Shown here: positions 27,501 through 34,730 of the stretch, in pieces | Layout of the letters: each line of letters begins with the position of its first letter | Numbering within the stretch: position 1 is the stretch's first letter | Assembly: GCA_024734555.1 (NCBI GenBank) | Contig: JANPWX010019802.1 | Span: 2,185,393-2,249,392 of the forward strand | Length of the DNA stretch: 64,000 nt | Source: Trochalopteron elliotii | Taxonomy: Eukaryota > Chordata > Aves > Passeriformes > Leiothrichidae | Reading direction: 5' to 3' | The notes under the pieces: model-generated | Told to the model about the DNA's origin: nothing | The model's input: the letters and a program-made list of their open reading frames with translations, nothing else | Database searches by the model: none | Program-made: the position numbers and the translations under genes

Positions 27501-30500
27501 TTAAAACCTAGACAAGATATAATTACATACATTAGCTGCAACTGAACATCAACACTTCTTCCAGAACTGCCAATAATCTTACCACCTCAATTTAGATGAT
27601 AACTTACAAAGTTTAGTACTGAAGAGTTTTTGGACTAAGCTGAGTATACGTCTTGCTTCAGTCTTCTGATTCACCTGAAATGTGGTATTAAAATTAATGA
27701 AAAAAGTTGGTATCTCTCATTTAAATGTTCAAAGTAAGCATGCTTTGTTTTCAAAATGAAATTAGTTCTCAGAATAATACATGAACATGTACTCCAACAC
27801 ATTTTACAGCCTACATGTACATTTATCACAATAAATGCCAGACAGAACAATCCATACTCAATATGCAAAGTGATTATCAGACATTCAAAAATCACAGACC
27901 TAGATGAAAACCTAGCCCCACTTACACAAAAATGTTCACTTTTTCCCTCGAAATGATGCTTCAATTCTTTTAAGATTATGGTCTATTTAAATTTCGTTTA
28001 GATGCCCTTTCCGTTATTCTAATTTCTACCCATAACATCTTTTCTCACTAAAATATTTAAGATACTAAACACATTTTTATTTCTGATCACTAAAATTGGT
28101 AACTATGAATCTAAATAATAAGAAATTTTACTTATTAGAAGTTGTTTCTGCATCTAAAAGTTCTCTAAACAGTCTTCTTCCTCATTCTAGGCATCTGCTT
28201 CCCTTCTGCTGTATTTTTCACTCATGTATTGAAGGTAAAGCTTTGAAAAAAGTTTTGTTAGCCTGATAGGGTTGAATTTTTATCTGTACATTACTGGGCT
28301 CACAGTTTGTAGCTATTATGGGTGTGCAAAACTATGTTATTAAATCAAAAAGATTTGAGCATTTTTTAATCATTTCAGGATCCAGCCTTTTTACAGCATA
28401 CACATAAAACCAGACTTTGTTTTAACTATACATGTTTTAAAGTACTCACTGGTTCTTCTTTAACCACCAGGCACAAATCACCATCACTAGTACGAGTGCC
28501 AAATCCATTCAGTGAGGACCCAACCAAAAAAAGTCTGCTCTCTGTAATAGAAGAGTAAAAAAAAATTAACACGATGTGACATATTACAGTTTAAGAGGAA
28601 TGAAAAAATCAAAAAAGTGAAGAACATGCAAAGAGCTATTAAATAATCAAATTCCAAACATACGTGGAAAAATAAGCTGAATTTCTCTCTGGAGTTCTGT
28701 TCTGCAGAGCTCTTTTCTGTCCAAATCAGAGGCCTGCTGCCGACATGCTTGAAACAACTCCAAAATCTGTTGACTTAACTGGACATATACATACAAAAAG
28801 TAAAGATACACCAAAGTGAATATTCTTTCCTGTCAGAGATGCAATCACATGAAACACAGAAAGTTGGTTTTTTTAATGCAAAACCCAGCACCATTTCACA
28901 TGACCTACTCTATTTTCTAGAGTTTTACTGCACTTAAATTCATAATGAATAGTTCCCTAAAGAAATTTCTGCTAAGTTTTAAAATTCAAATTTGTTGCAT
29001 TTGTTACAAAATGTCAAAACAGAGAAAATAACTTTTGCATCATCAGTATACATATAATAAGTAATGAATGACCAGAGTCATCTTCTGCTGACTTTAACAC
29101 CAACAGTTTTCCTACCAGCAACAGGGAGAAAAAAATCATTTAAAAACCTGATTGAAATTAGCTTTCTTTTTTATCCCACATAAACTATTAAAGAAGTCAG
29201 ATCTTTGTTGCAAGGAGGGATTGCCTGTTTTCCTTTCACAACACTGTTACATTCTATAATCGACAGGCACACTCACACAAAAAAACCCAAAATCCTTCTG
29301 TCATGTGGGGGCAGAAAAAGAAACAGTTCTAAACTACACTCCATTCTCTTCTATATTCCAGAACAGCTATGATAGTAACTTTTATGCTTTCTTGAAAAGA
29401 GGTAGTGAACATCTTTACAGGCCAAATACTGCATTTTCTCAGAATGGGCTTCTCTCATACTACTACAGAGGGTTTTTTTCAGTCAGGATTCTCCCCACCT
29501 CATATCATGTGAGAAATGGACTATTTCCCCAAATTTTACATCCCAGAGCAGGATGTAGGTTTTCTGACATTAGGATGTAAATAAACAACACAAGGAAACA
29601 ATACCCTGATTTCCCCTGCCCCCATAAAAATGCTTCAAACCCAAGCACAGACAAGGAGGTGATATACAACCACAGTGGCAGCTACACTTACTGATAGTTC
29701 TTCTAATGGCATCTTAAGAAGAGATATCCCCTGGATACTGTCAAAAACCCTGGCAGAAATTTTTGTGGTCTCTCACAGCACCTCTGGATTCTGCCTACAG
29801 GGAAGACAGGAGTAAAGCACAGGCACAGAACATTACCTTGTCGTGGGCAACAGGGAGCCTGGCGTCTGTAGCGTCTGGAAACAAAGTATCTTGCAAAGGA
29901 GGGACACATCCAACTAAGGCTGGTGACCCAGGCGTCCGCAACACGGGAGACTGAACTGAAATGGATGATGGGAAGGAGCATCGGCGTTCCTCTGGTAAAG
30001 GCACTGCTGGGTTAACTACAGCTGTGTCAGAATCGTGAGAATGGATGCGCTGCCGTTTGGCATTGTCTGGAACTCCCTCTTGCCTCTGTCTCCTAGAGAG
30101 AGAAATTGTGTAATTCCTCCAGTCCACAAGCTCCAATTTACCATTAAAAGACAGTTTCTACAAAGTTCAAATACTTAACGACATAACTACTTCACTAAGC
30201 CCAAGTATGTTACAGAACAGGGATGCCCATCCTAGGTACCAAGTGAAACAAACCTGGAATGGGAAAAGAACACAAAATTGCAGAAATTAAGCTACCCTAG
30301 AATTGGATTGATGTAATACTTCAAGACAAATGTCTGCACTTAACCAACCGAAACCCAAATGACAAATTTGTTAAAGCTGACTGGAAATCTCACAACATAG
30401 CATAGTTTTTCATGGAACAGCCTGCTCCAGGAGGAAAAGATGCATGCAGCATGAAAACAGGAACTTCCTTAGCTCGTGGGATTATTACACAGTCAGCTAT

Positions 30501-32245
30501 AACTTAATAGCATATACTTGATTGTGCTTATTTTTTCATGTTAGATTTGGTGGAGAAATAGCATACAGGAGATAAGACTGAAGACAGAGTACACAGAACC
30601 TCCTTCCAATCGGCTGATTCCCACAAGTATTAGAAACACGTACCAGCTAATATATCTGAACTAACAAAGAGAACTGGTTTATTTTCTAAAGCATTGAAAG
30701 AAAATTAAACTTTACATTTTTGCAAAATTTTCCTTTCTGTTGCAACTAAAATAACAAAGTTAGTAATGTAAAATCAATTTTAAAAAACCTGTGAAAACTA
30801 GGTTTCCATAAAATCCTCTTTTAAAAACAAGAACTTACACACTTGAATTTAACACCTGGTATTTGAAAAATAATACATCACAAAGTTAAGAAAATTAGGA
30901 AAAAACACCTAATGTGTCCTCAGGAAAACATGACAATTCCCATTAAACCTTGAGGGTGCACTTTTATGCTTAACTTGACAAATTAACAGGAAAAGAACAT
31001 TCATTGACATAAACCAGCTTAAAGTCAAGTCCACACAGACTACAATCCATTGCAGTATTACAATAAATCACTTAAATCACCTCTCCAAGGCTACAGCTGC
31101 TGGAAGAGAAAAGCTAGGTACTAAACAGAAGTGACTAGAAAGTCACAAACGGGTACAATGCTTTAAAGAGCCAATGCATGGCCTGCTTCCATCAAAAAGA
31201 AAAAAGTATTCGGTATTGCAATTTCTAACATAACTCAAATTGGATAAGAAATTGGTATCAGACATGCTTCACAATGGGTACCTTACAACCAGTATTAGTC
31301 ACACACACACAAAGAACTTACTTTCTTCCTTGAAATGAGGTCACAGCATCTGACCTAGACACTGGACTGACACTTCCATAAGCCATTGGTTGCAGTGTAA
31401 CAACTGGAGTAACAGCTGGAGCAGCTTCAATGTTCCCACTCAAAACAGCTCTAGAAAAACTACAGTCCATAACTATTATTCATAAGATAACCAAGATGCT
31501 TTTTTACAGGTTGGTAGTTGTTGTTAACTGAATATTAAACTCTACAAGTCCTGTCATTTTTTTTTTCCTTAGAAGGAATACATCTTTCTTTTCTATTCAA
31601 CATGAAGATATATTTCAGTTTATAATATGCATTCCATTAAAAACTGAAAATGCTCATTCTTGACAGTGTATGTGCAAGGAGGGGTTAGCAAATTAAAACA
31701 AATTAACTCAAGGAACTGTTAAATTCAAAAGCCTAAAGAACACTACAGTGTCTTCAAATAGAGACCCAAGAATAAATGTTTCTTCCCCTTCTCATCTCCT
31801 CCCTCTTCTCCCCAATAAACAAATATGACTGAAGATCTTTAAAACTGAACTGTGGATTAACAACTCTATAATGAGTGCAATTGCATCTCATGCATTATGA
31901 ACATTGTAGGTGAGCATTAAGATTTGCACGTCCACAAGAAAAATTATATAGCTCTTTTTTACATGTATGACATCTTCATACATATATATATACAATGAAG
32001 TCCAATGATAAAAACAGTGAAAACCATTCTCCATAAACAGAAATATTTCTTTCAGACCCAACCCCTACTACCAAATCTTATTGTACTTACACTGCACCAC
32101 GAAAATTAAACTGAGGAACGATAATTTGCTGGTGAGAAAGAAGACTAGGAGGTATATTTAGAGGAAGTTTAGTGAAGAAAGTACTCTGTTGTTGATATTT
32201 TGGAGGGAAGGGTGGACGACCCAAGTTGGAAGAATTTGGGAACAT
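6383..32245 (-). CDS. TENT2: TENT2 (GLD2/PAPD4) cytoplasmic poly(A) polymerase, 3' end off window
   Basis: Non-canonical poly(A) polymerase that adds A residues to cytoplasmic mRNAs and some microRNAs. The family lacks its own RNA-binding domain and is recruited by partners such as CPEB. Coding exons (plus-strand coordinates, in transcript order): 32245-32091, 31450-31322, 30092-29837, 28778-28664, 28541-28450, 27674-27608, 21605-21536, 17962-17886, 14713-14585, 12439-12396, 6519-6383. Lengths 155, 129, 256, 115, 92, 67, 70, 77, 129, 44 and 137 nt keep one frame throughout and give 423 full codons. Residues 1 to about 180 are a low-complexity, probably disordered N-terminal region with a basic stretch near 94-112. 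The nucleotidyltransferase core follows: G226-S227, D238 and D240 (SDGDL), D300 (DFDLN). The substrate-recognition segment NDASRGTLSSYS lies at about 342-353, and the PAP-associated domain begins near 406. About 80 C-terminal residues are expected beyond position 1. The human protein is 484 residues from memory; the N-terminal region here is somewhat longer. Confidence 0.96.
6520..12395 (-). other. TENT2 intron between coding exons 10 and 11
   Basis: AT-rich intron of 5876 bp with GT-AG ends. Apart from a short dinucleotide-like stretch near 6540-6560 and a 22-bp tandem duplication at 10901-10945 I see no gene, RNA or recognisable transposon. Confidence 0.75.
10901..10945. repeat. 22-bp tandem duplication
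   Basis: ATCTATATCAGAGGAAAATG at 10901 is followed by ATCTATATCAGGGCAAAAAT at 10923, both ending in GCA. Two near-identical units, probably replication slippage. Confidence 0.8.
12396..12439 (-). CDS. TENT2: TENT2 coding exon 10, 44-nt microexon-like (residues 364-378)
   Basis: Acceptor TTTTTTTATAG, donor GTAAGTGTTTC. It encodes LPEPILPSLQKNYP, matching the human LPEPILPSLQKIYP apart from one residue. The exon enters in phase 1 and leaves in phase 0, so skipping it would shift the frame. Its small size makes it easy for gene finders to miss. Confidence 0.94.
12440..14584 (-). other. TENT2 intron between coding exons 9 and 10
   Basis: 2145-bp AT-rich GT-AG intron. No further feature is recognised on either strand. 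Confidence 0.75.
14585..14713 (-). CDS. TENT2: TENT2 coding exon 9, central domain (residues 321-364)
   Basis: Acceptor TTCTTACTTGCAG, donor GTAAGTAT. It encodes IENRVRPLVLVVKKWARFHE, then INDASRGTLSSYSLALMVLH and YLQ. The NDASRGTLSSYS block is near-invariant among GLD2-like terminal nucleotidyltransferases and lines the nucleotide pocket. It is the most strongly conserved exon in the window. Confidence 0.97.
14714..17885 (-). other. TENT2 intron between coding exons 8 and 9
   Basis: 3172-bp GT-AG intron. It contains a small cluster of longer-than-usual open frames (plus 15382-15774; minus 15986-16183 and 16248-16595) that I could not identify; see findings. No CR1 or tandem repeat is recognised. 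Confidence 0.7.
17886..17962 (-). CDS. TENT2: TENT2 coding exon 8, third catalytic aspartate (residues 295-321)
   Basis: Acceptor CCTCCCTAACAG, donor GTAAGTTT. It encodes NVDFDLNVNNVIGIRNTFLL and RTYAF. D300 in the DFDLN block is the third metal-binding aspartate of the family. Mammals have CVEFDLN here; the catalytic residue is kept. Confidence 0.95.
17963..21535 (-). other. TENT2 GC-AG intron between coding exons 7 and 8
   Basis: 3573-bp intron beginning GCAAGTATTC and ending TCCCTAACAG on the minus strand. Inside are a poly(A) run near 19987-20001 and AT-rich sequence, with no recognised gene. Confidence 0.85.
21536..21605 (-). CDS. TENT2: TENT2 coding exon 7 with a GC splice donor (residues 272-295)
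   Basis: Acceptor CTCCCTTTCAG. It encodes SSYIERPQLIRAKVPIVKFR and DKV, closely matching mammalian GLD2. Frame continuity needs the exon to end GTCAG at 21536 with the intron starting GCAAGTATTC. That is a GC-AG intron with otherwise perfect donor consensus. The GT four bases downstream would break the reading frame. Confidence 0.93.
21606..27607 (-). other. TENT2 intron between coding exons 6 and 7
   Basis: 6002-bp GT-AG intron, the longest complete one in the window. I see no recognisable transposon, RNA gene or exon. Minor local duplications occur near 21865-21900 and 26200-26225. Confidence 0.7.
27608..27674 (-). CDS. TENT2: TENT2 coding exon 6 (residues 250-272)
   Basis: Acceptor CCACATTTCAG, donor GTAAGTTATC. 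It encodes VNQKTEARRILSLVQKLF and ends with KL in phase 1. Mammalian GLD2 usually has CFFQ between EEP and VNQ; those four residues are absent here because the exon starts directly at VNQ (see findings). Confidence 0.94.
27675..28449 (-). other. TENT2 intron between coding exons 5 and 6
   Basis: 775-bp GT-AG intron; nothing else recognised. The 12 nt before the acceptor lack an AG that could serve as the upstream tandem acceptor. Confidence 0.8.
28450..28541 (-). CDS. TENT2: TENT2 coding exon 5, catalytic GS and DxD motifs (residues 219-249)
   Basis: Acceptor TTCTATTACAG, donor GTGAGTAC. It encodes SRLFLVGSSLNGFGTRTSDG followed by DLCLVVKEEP. The G226-S227 pair and D238/D240 form the signature of the polymerase beta-type nucleotidyltransferase fold; the two aspartates bind catalytic metal ions. 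Both are intact, so the enzyme should be active. Confidence 0.96.
28664..28778 (-). CDS. TENT2: TENT2 coding exon 4 (residues 181-219)
   Basis: Acceptor TATGTCCAG, donor GTATGT. It encodes LSQQILELFQACRQQ followed by RKELCRTELQREIQLIFP, the N-terminal helices that precede the nucleotidyltransferase fold. It leaves in phase 1. The next intron is very short (122 bp, 28542-28663) and contains nothing else of note. Confidence 0.95.
28779..29836 (-). other. TENT2 intron between coding exons 3 and 4
   Basis: 1058-bp intron with a GTAATG donor. Open frames seen on the plus strand here have no recognisable domains. Nothing further is supported. Confidence 0.8.
29837..30092 (-). CDS. TENT2: TENT2 coding exon 3 (residues 95-180)
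   Basis: Acceptor CTCTCTAG, donor GTAATG (weaker than its neighbours). It completes GRKRQRQ and then NAKRQR, two basic patches that could act as a bipartite nuclear localisation signal. It continues through VVNPAVPLPEERRCS and VGCVPPLQD, blocks recognisable in mammalian GLD2. It ends in phase 0 at AHDK, just before the helical lead-in to the catalytic core. Confidence 0.93.
30093..31321 (-). other. TENT2 intron between coding exons 2 and 3
   Basis: 1229-bp GT-AG intron, AT-rich, with no recognised element beyond a short CACACA run near 31301-31310. Confidence 0.8.
31322..31450 (-). CDS. TENT2: TENT2 coding exon 2 (residues 52-95)
   Basis: Acceptor TTTTTCTAG, donor GTAAGTTC. It enters in phase 2 and leaves in phase 2. 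It encodes a disordered segment containing LQPMAYGSVSPVS, which parallels the human LQQLTYGNVSPIQ, and ends in FQGRK. This is the start of a basic cluster completed in the next exon. Sequence conservation with mammals is weak apart from these blocks. Confidence 0.9.
31451..32090 (-). other. TENT2 intron between coding exons 1 and 2
   Basis: 640-bp GT-AG intron with a poly(T) run near 31558-31567 and a short AT repeat near 31980-31992. No other feature. Confidence 0.8.
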
Positions 32246-32282
32246 GCTTCTTTCTACTTGAAGTGAACATGTATCCTTTCAT
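32091..32282 (-). CDS. TENT2: TENT2 first coding exon (5' UTR tail plus residues 1-52)
   Basis: The exon starts right after a pyrimidine-rich acceptor ending TTCTTAG and ends at donor GTAAGTAC. The chosen start is the ATG at 32245-32243, giving MFPNSSNLGRPPFPP, which matches the N-terminus of vertebrate GLD2. Its context has A at -3 and T at +4. Only 155 nt of the exon are coding; 37 nt are 5' UTR. The 5' UTR contains an upstream ATG at the very first base of the exon, described separately. The region encoded is rich in P, Q and S and lacks catalytic residues. Confidence 0.93.
32169..32282 (-). other. Upstream ORF overlapping the TENT2 start codon
   Basis: An ATG occupies the first three bases of the first coding exon. 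It opens a 37-codon frame that runs past the main start codon in a different frame and stops at TAA at 32171-32169. A second in-frame ATG lies 12 nt further in. Ribosomes starting here could not reinitiate at the main ATG by scanning forward, so it could lower translation. Its initiation context depends on the upstream exon, which is not certain. Whether it is translated is unknown. Confidence 0.6.
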
Positions 32283-33773
32283 CTAAGAAAAAAAAGAAAA
32301 AATACTAGTTACATTTTAAGCACTTGATTTAAAATGTCAAATAAGCTAGAATATACTTCCAGGAATTGCTTAGGAGAACGGTGACCACAAGATTTACTTT
32401 CAGTACAAGACACTAAATAAAAACACTGCATACTCTGAAGTTTCATAATTATTGCTTACTTCATTTATGTTTAAAAGTGAATTTTTATATGACCACCTCA
32501 ATTTTAAGTTTAACATGTCACAAGATATAACAGTTTTCATCTCAGGGAAAAGCACCATGTAACCATGGAATTTGTTTGATAATTGAAACATTTCACAATG
32601 AGGTTCCCAATATATGGAAAAAATCCCCTGAGTACATCTTAAGAGCATGAATATGCAGCCAATCGTGAACTACATGTTATGTCATGAAGTCAGTGTTTTT
32701 TCACAACATGGCATGTAAAAAAGCAGTCAAATGATGATACCAATTGCAACCAGGACAGACTCTGCCATAGAAAAATACAGGTTCAGTATCTTTTAAACTT
32801 AAAACTGATTCTGTACAACCAGCCAGATAGCTCTGACTGTCATTGCAGGCAACCATTAGCACAGAGCATAGGAAAAAATAATGAGGAGTTTATGTGGTTG
32901 AGTTTGGCTTTGCTCCTCATTTCCTGTGATAACAACACTAGTGAACAGTAAATGCACAGATATTGCTGTACTAGCTCCAAGAGAAAGCTACTACAATGCT
33001 TCCTTTTTTTTCCCCATTTGATGGGGTGGGGGAGGGGAAGCATTATGCAGTAAGGGAAGTTAATATTTGGATGTTCACTTTCAGTTCTGCCGAAGAAATG
33101 ACACAGTGTTGTTTTACAAATAAGTCGCTTGACGCTTAGTCTGAATAAGTATTTCTGTGCTGTCCAAACTTTTCCATTTCTAGTAGATAGCACACAACTG
33201 TTACGAAGTCTCATTCCCCTCTGAGCAGAACAGGCACTCTCCACCGCACACCGTATACACAATAGCAGTTTATGGATATAATAGTATCCATATACCTAAA
33301 AATATAGCTAGTAACAGAACGATGAATCCGAATTCATGCGTTAGGCGCAGAAGAAACATACTTTCGGTTCAGCCTTTGAAGCTGTGAACACCAACAAGAG
33401 AAGCAATGGAGGAGTTACCCTCCCCAACCCAAAACAATACAGCAACCCCGCTGCCTCACGACAGCGACAACGACCTTTACCGTGACTTTCAGCACTGGTT
33501 ACGTCGCCAGGGATTGCCAGGCTCTCCTAAACAAGTTTTATAACTTACAGTTGGAGTACCTTTGTCCCCGTGGGCACTGTTTCCAAACAAGCACGTATTT
33601 CCCACAGAGCCACCGGGCGGGTAAGCCCGGCCGGGCGCACAGAAGAAGCCCTCCAGCCCCCAGCCCCCGTGCCGAGATAGGCGTCCGGGCCCGCCGGCAC
33701 CCTCGGGGCCGGACCCCGGTCCCCCGGCGCCGCTTCCCTTCACGTCCACGCGGGACCCCCACAGAACACTCAC
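32283..33773 (-). other. TENT2 5' intron (approximate upstream edge)
   Basis: The sequence between the first coding exon and the CpG island is taken as the 5' intron. Its acceptor at 32283-32284 is clear; its donor is uncertain. Candidates are GTGAGTGTT at 33773 and GTAAGTTA at 33549. A 140-codon minus frame at 32840-33262 matches no family I know and is probably chance. Confidence 0.5.
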
Positions 33774-34110
33774 GTAGGGCCTGAGCGGAGGCAGGCGGTG
33801 CGGGCAGGGGAGCCCAGTTCCTGCACCTGAGCACTGTCCCGTCCCCCCGGATGCAGACCCGCCGCAGGAAGCGGCCGGGATGCGGCAGGAAGCGACCGGG
33901 ATAAGGCAGGAAACACTCCCCGCCTCCCGCCGGTTCCGGCGCCACTTCGCCTCCCCGGGCGCACGCCCCCTAGCGGCGTGGCGGGACGCATGCGCGGGGC
34001 GGGCGCTCGCGCGGCCTCCGTGAGGGGCGGGGAGAGTCCGAGCGCTCCCGCGGCTCTCGGTGCTGGCAGCGGGCCAGAGAGAGACATGGCACTGCAGCTG
34101 GTTTGCTTCC
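33560..34110. promoter_or_regulatory. CpG-island promoter of TENT2
   Basis: An abrupt GC-rich, CpG-dense block in otherwise AT-rich DNA, just upstream of the first coding exon. It contains GC boxes (GGGGCGGG near 33995 and 34026), an NRF1-like GCATGCGC at 33988-33995 and a GGTTCCGGCGCC stretch near 33931. There is no TATA box near the expected start. This is the usual layout of a housekeeping promoter; it may fire in both directions. Confidence 0.8.
33774..33900 (-). other. TENT2: Possible non-coding first exon of TENT2
   Basis: A GC-rich stretch ends at CCCTAC followed by GTGAGTGTT on the minus strand, a good donor inside the CpG island. The transcription start is not defined by sequence, so the right edge is arbitrary. 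An alternative donor at 33549 would make a longer first exon. Confidence 0.35.
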
Positions 34111-34178
34111 TGTTATTACTGGCAGACTGTAAATGGGCTGCTGTTCAGAAGTGTGTCCAAACTATTGTATTTGGTTAA
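34086..34178 (+). other. Short divergent open frame with a signal-peptide-like start
   Basis: At the edge of the CpG island, pointing away from TENT2, an ATG with G at -3 and G at +4 opens a 30-codon frame reading MALQLVCFLLLLADC and then KWAAVQKC. The frame extends upstream in phase to 33978. The hydrophobic core resembles a secretion signal. A weak donor (GTAAAT) lies at 34129. There is no homologue I can name and no further exon in view, so it may simply be part of a promoter-divergent transcript. Confidence 0.25.
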
Positions 34179-34283
34179 ATACTGGGATTTGGCCAACATG
34201 GATTATAGGCATGCTAGGATTAATCTGCGGTCGTGAACATATTGAAAGGCTTGCTCCCTGAAGGATGACAGAAGTAAAGTCGT

Positions 34284-34730
34284 AGAATCATAGAATCATC
34301 AGTGTTGGGAGAGACCTTTTAAGATCATGCAGTCCATCAACTCTCCATCCAGCACTGCCACTGTAGCCCGTGAACTATCACCAAGCATGAGATCCCAACA
34401 TCTCAAGGACATCTCAAGGTGACTCAATTACCTCCTTCAATTACTCCATCTATTCCAATGCTTGACCACCCTAATAATGGAGAAAAAAAAATAATGTGTA
34501 ATCTGATTGTTCCCTGTTTCAGTTTAAGGCCATTTCCTGTAGTCCTGCAGGCACTGCAGGAGAAACCAGCTCCCACCTGGCACCTTCCTTTCAGGGAACT
34601 GTGAGAACCATAAGGGCTCTCTGAGCCCCCTCTTCTTGAGACTAAACAAACCCAGCTCAGCTGTTCCTCATATGACACATTTTCTAGTCCTTTCACCAAC
34701 CTTGTTGCCCGTCACTTGACACAGTACAGG
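34284..34730 (-). mobile_element. CR1 LINE 3' fragment, antisense to plus strand
   Basis: It starts with ATCATAGAATCATCAGTG, the reverse complement of a CR1 3' terminal repeat. It continues with blocks typical of bird CR1 3' ends: GGGAGAGACC, TTTAAGGCCATTTCCTGTAG, CTCCCACCTGGCACC and CTGTTCCTCATATGACACAT. It is 5' truncated, about 450 bp, and non-coding as it stands. It lies about 180 bp from the CpG-island edge. Confidence 0.85.

Noticed and set aside
32840..33262. 140-codon minus-strand frame in the TENT2 5' intron
   Set aside because: No domain, cysteine- and leucine-rich without pattern, and does not splice in frame to the TENT2 coding start.
33966..33981. CTCF-like motif in CCCCCTAGCGGCGTGG
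   Set aside because: Spacing inside the core is one base short of the consensus; too weak to annotate.
33482..34087. Several 90-135 codon frames in the TENT2 CpG island, both strands
   Set aside because: High GC removes stop codons; compositions are R/G/P/A-rich with no domain. Treated as promoter and non-coding exon.
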